From Actinomycetes bacterium (lineage in GTDB: Bacteria; Actinomycetota; Acidimicrobiia; Acidimicrobiales; Palsa-688), in assembly GCA_021816565.1 (NCBI GenBank), contig JAKAXN010000079.1:1-14361 (forward strand): DNA of 14,361 nucleotides. Direction: 5' to 3'. This document shows, piece by piece, positions 5,998 to 11,843 of this stretch (its first letter is position 1; every line of letters starts with the position of its first letter). The position numbers and the translations under genes are program-made. A model generated the notes under the pieces. It saw nothing but the letters and a program-made list of their open reading frames with translations. It made no database searches and was not told the origin of the DNA.

Positions 5998-6588
5998 ATG
6001 ACGGGAGCTCTGGACGGACGGACGGCGAGGCGGGAACGAAACCGGGAGGACGTGGTCGAAGCGGCCCTGTCCCTCATGGACGAAGGCGAGCTCGACCCGT
6101 CCATCGAGCAGCTGACCAAGCGGTCCGGGCTGTCGGCCCGGTCCATATTCCGCTACTTCGAGGGTCTCGACGACCTGCGGAGGGCGGTCATCCAGAGGCA
6201 TTTCGAGCGGGTGGAACCCCTGCTGGAGAGCGCGGCCGACGACGGCCCGCTCGAGTCGAGGATCCGCCGCTTCGTCGACACCCGCATCAAGATCAACGAG
6301 CTGCTGGCGGGGCCGGCCCGCACCGCCCAGATGAGAGCTCCCTACGCTCCCATCATCGCCGAGGACATCCGGCACTACCGCAAGATCCTCGACAGCCAGG
6401 TCCGCCAGCACTTCGCTGCCGAGTTGAAGGCCCGGTCCCGGGCCGAGGCCGACGACCTGGTGGCCCTGCTCGACGTCATCGTCTCGTTCGACGGTTGGGA
6501 CCTGATGGTCACCGAGTACGGCCGGTCCAGGACCCAGGTCCGCCGGGCGTGGACCACAGCCGTCGAAGCGCTGCTGATCAAGCGGTAG
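5998..6588 (+). CDS. TetR/AcrR-family transcriptional regulator
   Basis: A 196-residue one-component repressor type. The N-terminal HTH (about 10-62) reads RTARRERNREDVVEAALSL, then IEQLTKRSGLSARSIFRYFE, which holds the TetR recognition helix and the usual YF after it. The C-terminal ligand domain (about 75-196) is all-helical and I cannot assign its ligand. Start chosen at ATG 5998 because a -10 hexamer lies 7 nt before it; ATG 5980 would put that hexamer inside the gene. The next gene, an alkylsulfatase-like enzyme, lies 99 bp downstream on the same strand with its own candidate promoter. Local control of the sulfatase locus is likely but unproven. Confidence 0.9.
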   Translation: MTGALDGRTARRERNREDVVEAALSLMDEGELDPSIEQLTKRSGLSARSIFRYFEGLDDLRRAVIQRHFERVEPLLESAADDGPLESRIRRFVDTRIKINELLAGPARTAQMRAPYAPIIAEDIRHYRKILDSQVRQHFAAELKARSRAEADDLVALLDVIVSFDGWDLMVTEYGRSRTQVRRAWTTAVEALLIKR

Positions 6589-6643
6589 AGCCTCCGGCCG
6601 GGGGCCGCATCCGCCCGGGCGCCACCGGAGCGCGGACCGCTCT

Positions 6644-6678
6644 TAGACTGCCCCCACCGAGTCGAGGTGCAGGAGGGG
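6644..6678 (+). promoter_or_regulatory. -10 TAGACT and ribosome site of the alkylsulfatase-like gene
   Basis: TAGACT (6644-6649) is the same -10 hexamer as that of the tetR gene. The strong ribosome site AGGAGGGG (6671-6678) lies 9 nt before ATG 6688, so this gene would have a conventional leader of about 30 nt. No -35 is recognisable. Confidence 0.4.
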
Positions 6679-6687
6679 TAGATCGAG

Positions 6688-7998
6688 ATGACCACCGGCA
6701 GGCCTGGAACGACCATCCGCGACCTGGCCGAGCGCCACTGGCAAGGTGAGGGCGACCTGGTCCACGAGCACCACCCGGTCCGGCCGGTCGCCGACCGGGT
6801 GACCGAGGAGATCGCCGATGGGGTCCTCTACCTGAAGAGCCTGGCCAGCGTGACGGCGGTCGACAGCGGCGACGGCCTGGTGATGCTCGACACCGGGGGG
6901 CTGTTCGACCGTGACGTCGTCTACGACGGGGTGCGGTCGTGGCGGCCCGACAGCCGGCTGGCCGCCGCCGTCTACTCCCACCATCACGTCGACCACGTGT
7001 TCGGCACGGCCCGCTTCGAGGAGGAGGCCCGCAACCGCCGGTGGCCGGCCCCCACCGTCTACGGCCACGCCGCCATGCCCGACCACTTCCGCCGGTACCA
7101 GCGGACCGCCGGCTGGAACGCCGCCATCAACAAGCGCCAGTTCGGCCTGCCGGTCGAGGAGTTCACCTGGCCCATCGACTACCGCTTCCCCGACGTGACC
7201 TACCACGACCGCTTGACGTTCCGGCACGGGGATCTGACCTTCGAGCTGCACCACGGCCGTGGTGAGACCGACGACGCGACCTGGACGTGGGTACCCGAAC
7301 GGCGCCTCCTCCACCCCGGAGACCTGTTCATCTACGCCGTCCCCAACGCCGGCAACCCGCAGAAGGTGCAGCGCTACCTGAGCGACTGGGCCGTCGCCCT
7401 GCGCCAGATGGCCGGCCTCGGCGCCGAGATCATGCTCTCCGGCCATGGCCTGCCCATCTTCGGAGCCGAGCGCATACGCCAGGCGCTGACCGACACCGCG
7501 GACCTGCTCGACACCATCGAGGAGCAGGCCCTCGCACTCATGAACCAGGGTTGCACCCTCGACCAGGTCATCCACGGCGTGGAGATCCCCGGAGACCTCC
7601 TCTCCAAGCCGTACCTGAGACCGGTGTACGACCATCCGCAGTTCCTGGTGCGCAACGTCTGGCGCCGCTACGGCGGCTGGTACGACGGCGAACCGGACAA
7701 CCTTCTGCCGGCCCCCCGCCACGAGCAGGCCTCGGCGTGGGTGGAGCTGGCGGGCGGCGTGGGCCCGGTGGTCGAGCGGGCCCGCCAGCTGATGGATGCC
7801 GGCGAGCTCCGGCTGGCGTGCCACCTGATCGAGTTCGCGGTGCTGGCCGAGCCGCGCTCGGCCGAGGTCCACGAGGCCCGCCAGGCCATATACGCGGCCC
7901 GGGCCGCCCAGTACGACTCGTCCATGGCCCGCAACATCTTGAACCACGCCGCCCTGGCCAGCTCCCGGATGCGCCGGGACCTGGCCGGGCCGGCCTGA
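6688..7998 (+). CDS. Alkylsulfatase-like metallo-beta-lactamase-fold protein with dimerisation domain
   Basis: A 436-residue protein related to class III alkylsulfatases (SdsA1/Pisa1 type), which cleave alkyl sulfate esters with a two-zinc centre. The MBL domain (about 30-265) carries YSHHHVDHVFG, giving zinc ligands H98, H100, D102 and H103, then HHGRGETDD with E193 matching the SdsA1 glutamate, LLHPGDLF (D212) and LSGHGLPIFG with a further histidine. The C-terminal third (about 310-425: YDHPQFLVRNVWRRYGGWYD, then the helical GELRLACHLIEFAVLAEP) is the alkylsulfatase dimerisation domain. The SCP2-like lipid-binding C-terminal domain of SdsA1 is absent, and there is no signal peptide, so it should act in the cytoplasm. 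Such short homologues could also hydrolyse other esters or lactones. Stops 2 bp from the convergent sulfatase. Confidence 0.9.
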   Translation: MTTGRPGTTIRDLAERHWQGEGDLVHEHHPVRPVADRVTEEIADGVLYLKSLASVTAVDSGDGLVMLDTGGLFDRDVVYDGVRSWRPDSRLAAAVYSHHHVDHVFGTARFEEEARNRRWPAPTVYGHAAMPDHFRRYQRTAGWNAAINKRQFGLPVEEFTWPIDYRFPDVTYHDRLTFRHGDLTFELHHGRGETDDATWTWVPERRLLHPGDLFIYAVPNAGNPQKVQRYLSDWAVALRQMAGLGAEIMLSGHGLPIFGAERIRQALTDTADLLDTIEEQALALMNQGCTLDQVIHGVEIPGDLLSKPYLRPVYDHPQFLVRNVWRRYGGWYDGEPDNLLPAPRHEQASAWVELAGGVGPVVERARQLMDAGELRLACHLIEFAVLAEPRSAEVHEARQAIYAARAAQYDSSMARNILNHAALASSRMRRDLAGPA

Positions 7999-8000
7999 GA

Positions 8001-9542
8001 TCAGACCGGGGCTTCCAGCTCCGCTCTGGGCCGGGCCGGAGGCGCGGCGGCGCGCAGCTCCGCCACCAGGTCGTCGCGTACCGCCCGCCACGCCGGGTCG
8101 TCCCACCGGTTCACGAACTGGAGGGGGTCGTCGATCAGGTCGTAGAGCTCCCCCTCTGTGCCGTCATGGACCGTGCCGGGCATGTAGGTGCTGCACACCA
8201 GGCCACCCCGGGTGATGGTCCGGACGTGCACGTCGACCCCGAACAGCTCGCTGTCCCACTCGGTGAGCACCCGGCCGAACCCGCGCTCGGCCGCGTCGGG
8301 GTCGTCGACCGGCAACGGCCGGCCCTCCATCCACTCCGGGACGGCCACCCCGGCCGCCCCGCAGATGGTCGGGGCCAGGTCGACCAGGCCCACCGGCGCA
8401 CCCACCACCGCCGGGCACAGGCCGGTCGACGGCGCCGGTCGCCACACCAGGGGCAGCCGCATCAGGCCGTCGACGTGGTACGGGCCTTTGAAGAGCAGCC
8501 CGAAGTCCCCCTGGAGCTCGCCGTGGTCGGTGGTGAAGATGACGTCGAGGTCGTCGGCCCAGCCCTTCCTCCCGATCGCCGCCAGCACCCGTCCCAGGGC
8601 CTCGTCTATGAGCTCGCACTCGACCGCGTTGAGGGCGTTGACCTCCCGCACCTGGTCGGGGGTGAGCGTCGCCGGCACCCACCGGGCCGGGGCCTCGTAG
8701 TTGGACACCAGGGCCCCGTCGTACCACAGCCGCCAGTGCCGCGGCTTGGAGTCGATCACCGCCTCCCTCGTCTCCCGGCCGGGGGCGTAGCCGGCCGGGA
8801 GCGGAACGTCGCGCCAGTCCACCCGCCCGATCTCGGACCGGGGCGGGTCCCACGGGTGGTGCGGGTCCGGGAAGCTCATCCAGCAGAACCAGTCCTCGTC
8901 GGCCGCCAGGCCCTCCAGCCAGGCGATGGTGCGCTCGGCGACCCAGTCGGTGTGGTACCACTCCCTCGGCACGGGATTGAGCTTCACCTGCGGCGCCCCG
9001 GTGTCGCCGCCGCCCTGGCCGCTCACCTGCAGGTCGGAGTCCAGCACGGCGAAGAATCCACCGAGCGCCTCGGGGTGATTGGCGCGCATCCACTGGGCGT
9101 AGTGCAGCGGCCCGGCCACCCCGTGGGTGGCCGTCTCGATGTGCTCGAACCCGCGGTGGGCTCCGCCGGCCGGCAGGTCCCCGCCGAGCGGCACCCGGTT
9201 CTCCTGGAACCGCAGGAACGGGTCCAGGTACGGCTCGAAGTGGGCCTTGCCCACCAGCGCCGTGCGGTAACCGGAGCGACGCAGGAGCTCGGCGAACGAG
9301 GGGGCACCCGGGGGCAGGGGCACACCGTTCATCCACACCCCGTGGGTGGACGGGTGCTGCCCGGTCAGGATGGTCGACCTCGAGGGCATGCACACCACCG
9401 ACTGGGGCACGGCCCGCTCGTAGCGGATGCCCTCTGCCGCCAGCCGGTCCACCACCGGGGTGCGGGCCAGCTGCCCTCCGTTGCAGCCCAGGGTGTCGTA
9501 ACGCTGCTGATCGGTGGTGACGAGCAGGATCTTGCGTCCCAC
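8001..9542 (-). CDS. Type I (formylglycine) sulfatase / phosphonate monoester hydrolase-like
   Basis: A 513-residue cytoplasmic enzyme of the alkaline-phosphatase superfamily. The sulfatase signature CMPSRSTILTG gives Cys51, which must be converted to formylglycine. Metal ligands are D11-Q12 (TTDQQRYDTLG) and D339-H340 (TTDHGELQG), with catalytic K99/H101 (GKAHFEP), H228/H229 (DPHHPWDPP) and K353. The Asp-Gln pair in place of Asp-Asp, and the overall length, resemble choline-sulfatase and phosphonate-monoester-hydrolase relatives, so the substrate may be a sulfate or phosphonate/phosphate ester. Start is GTG 9542, with GGAGGAGG seven nt upstream. An upstream extension to 9890 in this frame is only antisense-like low-complexity reading over the neighbouring gene. 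The start overlaps the SRPBCC stop (TAGTG), showing translational coupling. No formylglycine-generating enzyme is in the window. Confidence 0.93.
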   Translation of the reverse strand: MGRKILLVTTDQQRYDTLGCNGGQLARTPVVDRLAAEGIRYERAVPQSVVCMPSRSTILTGQHPSTHGVWMNGVPLPPGAPSFAELLRRSGYRTALVGKAHFEPYLDPFLRFQENRVPLGGDLPAGGAHRGFEHIETATHGVAGPLHYAQWMRANHPEALGGFFAVLDSDLQVSGQGGGDTGAPQVKLNPVPREWYHTDWVAERTIAWLEGLAADEDWFCWMSFPDPHHPWDPPRSEIGRVDWRDVPLPAGYAPGRETREAVIDSKPRHWRLWYDGALVSNYEAPARWVPATLTPDQVREVNALNAVECELIDEALGRVLAAIGRKGWADDLDVIFTTDHGELQGDFGLLFKGPYHVDGLMRLPLVWRPAPSTGLCPAVVGAPVGLVDLAPTICGAAGVAVPEWMEGRPLPVDDPDAAERGFGRVLTEWDSELFGVDVHVRTITRGGLVCSTYMPGTVHDGTEGELYDLIDDPLQFVNRWDDPAWRAVRDDLVAELRAAAPPARPRAELEAPV

Positions 9543-9931
9543 TACCCGACCTCCTCCTGCTCGACCATCTCCTTGAGGGTACGCAGGGCGTTGCCCGCCG
9601 CACCGGCGATGACCAGGGCCATCGTTGCCGGGTCGGCGTCGACCCCGTAGACGACCAGGCAGCTCCCCTCGTCGAGCTCCACGACGTCGAGGGTCGAGAG
9701 GTGCTCCCGTAGCAGGGGCAGGTCCAGGCGGTACTGGAAGCGCCGCTGGAGGGGATCGTTGGTGACCATGCGCTCGGTGAGCGCGGTCCCCGCCCCGGTG
9801 ACGATGGTGCGGGTCTCCCCCTCCACCGAGCACGAGTCGATCCCCGGGAACCACGAGGCCAACCGGTCCGGCTGGCCTATCCAGGGCCACACCTCGCCGG
9901 CCGGACGGCTGATCCGCACCTGGCGCCGCAT
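9542..9931 (-). CDS. SRPBCC (START/Bet v1-like) family protein
   Basis: A 129-residue protein opening with MRRQVRISRPAGEVWPWIGQ and PDRLASWFPGID, the typical first strand and helices of polyketide-cyclase/SRPBCC proteins. It then alternates strands (RRFQYRLDLPLL, CLVVYGVDA) and ends in the long C-terminal helix ALVIAGAAGNALRTLKEMVE. These folds bind a hydrophobic ligand in a deep pocket; some are enzymes, many are carriers or have unknown roles. ATG 9931 has GAGGGG 4 nt upstream; GTG 9943 is an alternative that adds four residues. Its stop overlaps the sulfatase start by one base, so both proteins are made together and may share a substrate or product. Confidence 0.88.
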   Translation of the reverse strand: MRRQVRISRPAGEVWPWIGQPDRLASWFPGIDSCSVEGETRTIVTGAGTALTERMVTNDPLQRRFQYRLDLPLLREHLSTLDVVELDEGSCLVVYGVDADPATMALVIAGAAGNALRTLKEMVEQEEVG

Positions 9932-9981
9932 AGAACCCCTCACCGGACCTTCCCCCCGCCCCCAGTCTCCCGCATGGCCCG

Positions 9982-9987
9982 ACTGTA
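9982..9987 (-). promoter_or_regulatory. -10 TACAGT of the SRPBCC-sulfatase operon
   Basis: On the minus strand TACAGT matches the hexamer in front of the kinase gene. A weak -35, AAGACA, lies 19 bp upstream. The leader to ATG 9931 would be about 45 nt and contains a ribosome site, so this operon is conventionally led. Confidence 0.35.
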
Positions 9988-9992
9988 CAGGT

Positions 9993-10005
9993 TCTGGCGT
10001 CCAGA
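9993..10005. promoter_or_regulatory. Dyad TCTGG-N3-CCAGA between promoter elements
   Basis: Perfect 5-bp arms around CGT, located between the candidate -35 and -10 of the SRPBCC-sulfatase promoter. CTGTACAG (9983-9990), a perfect 8-bp palindrome, overlaps that -10. Short dyads such as these can arise by chance in GC-rich DNA. Confidence 0.25.
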
Positions 10006-10017
10006 CTGTCTTATCCT

Positions 10018-10032
10018 GGTCCGATCCGGACC
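10018..10032. promoter_or_regulatory. Dyad GGTCCG-N3-CGGACC in the divergent region
   Basis: Perfect 6-bp arms around ATC, about midway between the SRPBCC-sulfatase and GNAT promoters. A GGTCCG half-site also occurs at 5920-5925, upstream of the tetR gene. It is a candidate operator for a local regulator. Confidence 0.3.
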
Positions 10033-10064
10033 GGCTGCGGGAGGATCGGGGCGGCTTGTTCGGT

Positions 10065-10092
10065 TTGCCCCCGGGCGTGCGGCGGTTAACTT
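10065..10092 (+). promoter_or_regulatory. Promoter of the GNAT gene (leaderless type)
   Basis: TTGCCC (10065-10070), 16-bp spacer, TAACTT (10087-10092; TANNNT), then 6 nt to ATG 10099. The spacing puts the transcript start on the start codon, and there is no Shine-Dalgarno sequence. Confidence 0.5.
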
Positions 10093-10098
10093 CACAGC

Positions 10099-10644
10099 AT
10101 GCGCGGTGACGCCATCACCATGAGAGCGCCGCTGGAGGCCGTCCTGGCCTCTCCCCCGCCGCCAGAGGGGCTGGTGGTCAGGCCGCTCGACGAGCGCGAC
10201 GCCGGGCCCCTCGGCGCTCTGATGCTCCGCGCCTACGAGACGATGCTCGACGAGCAGGGCCTGCTCCTCGAGGACCACGTGGACGTGGCGGCCCGGACCA
10301 TGGCCGGGCAGTTCGGGGCCCTGCGGCCCGACTGCAGCTTCGCCGCGGTCGGCTCCGGGCCCGAGGGGCTGGCCGGCGCCACCGTGGTCACGACCTGGGA
10401 GGCGGAGCCCCTGCTGGCCTTCGCCCTGGTGGACCCGGCGTGGCAGTCCCGCGGTGTCGGCTCCATGCTCATCTCCCGCAGCGCCAACGCCCTGCTCTCC
10501 TCCGGGGCGACCGCGTGGTCGCTGATGGTGACCCGCCACAACCCGGCCGTGCGACTGTACCGCCGGCTGGGCTTCACCGAGCAGGCCGAACGCGACCGCC
10601 CCGCCGACGATCGGGGCGGTCGGCCGGCCGGCCCCGTTACTTGA
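10099..10644 (+). CDS. GNAT-family N-acetyltransferase
   Basis: A 181-residue acetyl-CoA-dependent N-acetyltransferase. After a Pro-rich head the fold starts at GLVVRPLDERDAGPLGALML (about 25-44). Motif A, WQSRGVGSMLISRSA (about 114-128), provides the pyrophosphate-binding R-G-x-G loop. Motif B, NPAVRLYRRLGF (about 150-161), is the classic GNAT end, and a charged tail follows. The substrate is unknown. ATG 10099 is supported by a leaderless promoter; ATG 10120 is an alternative. The last eight bases overlap the convergent acyl-CoA dehydrogenase gene, and a perfect hairpin lies inside the tail-coding part. Confidence 0.92.
   Translation: MRGDAITMRAPLEAVLASPPPPEGLVVRPLDERDAGPLGALMLRAYETMLDEQGLLLEDHVDVAARTMAGQFGALRPDCSFAAVGSGPEGLAGATVVTTWEAEPLLAFALVDPAWQSRGVGSMLISRSANALLSSGATAWSLMVTRHNPAVRLYRRLGFTEQAERDRPADDRGGRPAGPVT
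10593..10622. terminator. 11-bp perfect hairpin inside the GNAT 3' end, likely bidirectional terminator
   Basis: CGACCGCCCCG (10593-10603) and CGGGGCGGTCG (10612-10622) form a perfect 11-bp stem with an 8-nt loop. The hairpin is inside the last 20 codons of the GNAT gene and, for the convergent acyl-CoA dehydrogenase, begins 15 nt after its stop. With no free space between these overlapping genes, it is the only good terminator candidate for the dehydrogenase. No T-run is present. Confidence 0.5.
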
Positions 10645-11782
10645 GGAGGTTGCGGGCGATCACGATGCGCTGGATCTGGTTGGTGCCCTCGTAGATCTGG
10701 GTGATCTTGGCGTCGCGCATCATCCGCTCCACCGGGAAGTCGGTCGTGTACCCGTAACCGCCGAGCAGCTGCACCGCGTCGGTGGTCACCGCCATGGCGG
10801 TGTCGGAGGCGAAGCACTTGGCCATGGCGCCGACGGAGTTGAGCTCGCGGTCGGGATCGCCCTCGTCGATGATGGCGCAGGCCCGGTAGGTGAGGGTCCG
10901 GGCCGCCTCCGTCTTCATGGCCATGTCGGCCAGCATGAACTGAAGGCCCTGGTACTCGGCGATGGGCCGCCCGAAGGTCTTGCGCTCCTTCATGTAGCCG
11001 GCGGCGTAGTCGATGGCCCCCTGGGCGATACCGACCGCCTGGGCGGCGATCAGGGGCCGGGTGCGGTCGAGGGTGTGCATGGCGATCATGAAGCCCTGAC
11101 CCTCCTCGCCGATCATGTTGGCGGCCGGGACCCGCACGTCCTCGAGGATCACCTCACCGGTCGGGCTGCCGTGGATCCCGAGCTTGTGTTCGAGCTTGCC
11201 GATCTGGAGGCCCATGTCCTTCTCCACCAGGAAGCAGGACACCCCCTTGGCCCCGGCCGAGGGGTTGGTCTTGGCGAAAACCACGTAGATGTCGGAGATG
11301 CCGGCGTTGGTGATCCACTGCTTGCGGCCGTTGAGGACGTAGAAGTCCCCGTCGCGCTCGGCTCGGGTGGTCATCGACGCCACGTCGCTGCCCGCCTCCG
11401 CCTCGGAGAGGCAGTAGCTGCCCTGGCTCTCCCCACTCGCCACCTTCGGCAGGTACCTGGACTTGAGCTCGTGGGAGGCCCAGTTGACGATCGGGGTCAT
11501 GGCCAGGCCGTTGACCCCCATCATCAGGCTGGTCGAGGCGCAAACCCGGGCGATCTCCTCGACCATGATGGCCTGCGTCACGTGGTCGGCCCCCGAACCG
11601 CCGTACTCCTCGGGAATGGTCATCCCGGGCAGGTCCATGGAGACGCAGTCCTTGAAGTTGTCCCAGCTGAACTCTCCGGTGGCGTCCACCTCGGCAGCAC
11701 GGGGGGCGAAGCGCTCCTCGGACAGATGCCGCACGGCGGCCCGGAACGCCTTCTGCTCGTCGGTGAGAGTGATCGGTTGCAC
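10637..11782 (-). CDS. Acyl-CoA dehydrogenase, short-chain/butyryl-CoA type
   Basis: FAD enzyme for the first beta-oxidation step, 381 residues, the usual length. The N-terminal helical domain has LPGMTIPEEYGGSGADHV. The middle beta-domain has the FAD/substrate signature YCLSEAEAGSDVASM and the flavin-contact segment NGRKQWITNAG. The C-terminal helices include GRPIAEYQGLQFMLADM and LLGGYGYTTDFPVERMMRDA, and the second signature IYEGTNQIQRIVIARNLL with catalytic Glu365. That Glu position matches short-chain acyl-CoA dehydrogenases. Start is GTG 11782 (VQPITLTDEQKAFR), preceded by TACAAT at 6 nt; the open frame upstream to 12013 is antisense to fabD. It is divergent from fabD and converges on the GNAT gene with an 8-bp overlap. 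Exact chain length is not decided. Confidence 0.95.
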   Translation of the reverse strand: MQPITLTDEQKAFRAAVRHLSEERFAPRAAEVDATGEFSWDNFKDCVSMDLPGMTIPEEYGGSGADHVTQAIMVEEIARVCASTSLMMGVNGLAMTPIVNWASHELKSRYLPKVASGESQGSYCLSEAEAGSDVASMTTRAERDGDFYVLNGRKQWITNAGISDIYVVFAKTNPSAGAKGVSCFLVEKDMGLQIGKLEHKLGIHGSPTGEVILEDVRVPAANMIGEEGQGFMIAMHTLDRTRPLIAAQAVGIAQGAIDYAAGYMKERKTFGRPIAEYQGLQFMLADMAMKTEAARTLTYRACAIIDEGDPDRELNSVGAMAKCFASDTAMAVTTDAVQLLGGYGYTTDFPVERMMRDAKITQIYEGTNQIQRIVIARNLLK

Positions 11783-11788
11783 ACCGCC

Positions 11789-11794
11789 ATTGTA
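11789..11794 (-). promoter_or_regulatory. -10 TACAAT of the acyl-CoA dehydrogenase gene (leaderless)
   Basis: On the minus strand TACAAT is a near-consensus -10, followed by 6 nt and GTG 11782. A weak -35, CCGACC, sits 18 bp upstream. No ribosome site exists, so a leaderless transcript is expected. Confidence 0.55.
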
Positions 11795-11804
11795 GGACGT
11801 CCTA
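11793..11804. promoter_or_regulatory. 12-bp perfect palindrome overlapping the dehydrogenase -10
   Basis: TAGGACGTCCTA is identical on both strands and shares two bases with the dehydrogenase -10 hexamer. A protein bound here would block that promoter. Confidence 0.45.
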
Positions 11805-11810
11805 GGAAAT

Positions 11811-11830
11811 ATGGTCGGCGTTGCGACCAT
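11811..11830. promoter_or_regulatory. Dyad ATGGTCG-N6-CGACCAT before the fabD -10
   Basis: Perfect 7-bp arms around GCGTTG, directly adjacent to the fabD -10 hexamer (11831-11836). The 20-bp length and AT-flanked arms suit a TetR- or GntR-type dimer. The dyad contains an ATG at 11811 that is in frame with fabD but is not thought to be its start. Confidence 0.45.
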
Positions 11831-11836
11831 TAGGGT
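11831..11836 (+). promoter_or_regulatory. -10 TAGGGT of fabD (leaderless)
   Basis: TAGGGT fits TANNNT and is followed by 7 nt and then GTG 11844, the start that gives the family-typical N terminus. No clear -35 is seen. Confidence 0.45.
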
Positions 11837-11843
11837 CGGGTGG

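Noticed and set aside
7287..9650. A 787-codon plus-strand open frame and a 487-codon minus-strand frame (6643-8106) over the sulfatase locus
   Set aside because: They run across two real genes and the intergenic point, with low-complexity translations and no motifs; both strands' real genes are well supported.
9543..9890. N-terminal extension of the sulfatase frame
   Set aside because: The extra residues lie in an out-of-frame reading of the SRPBCC gene and look random. GTG 9542 has a strong ribosome site and gives the family's N terminus.
10012..10017. TATCCT as an alternative GNAT promoter
   Set aside because: It is identical to the hexamer before the LCP gene, but no -35 lies at a suitable distance and a better promoter adjoins the GNAT start.
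10616..10634. GGCCGGCC-type repeats here and at 1020-1035 as a repeat family
   Set aside because: Short GC palindromes are expected at this base composition and the copies share no flanking sequence.
11811..11843. ATG 11811 as start of fabD
   Set aside because: It would lie in the operator-like dyad and ahead of the -10. The family begins right at LALLFPGQGSQ, which fits GTG 11844.
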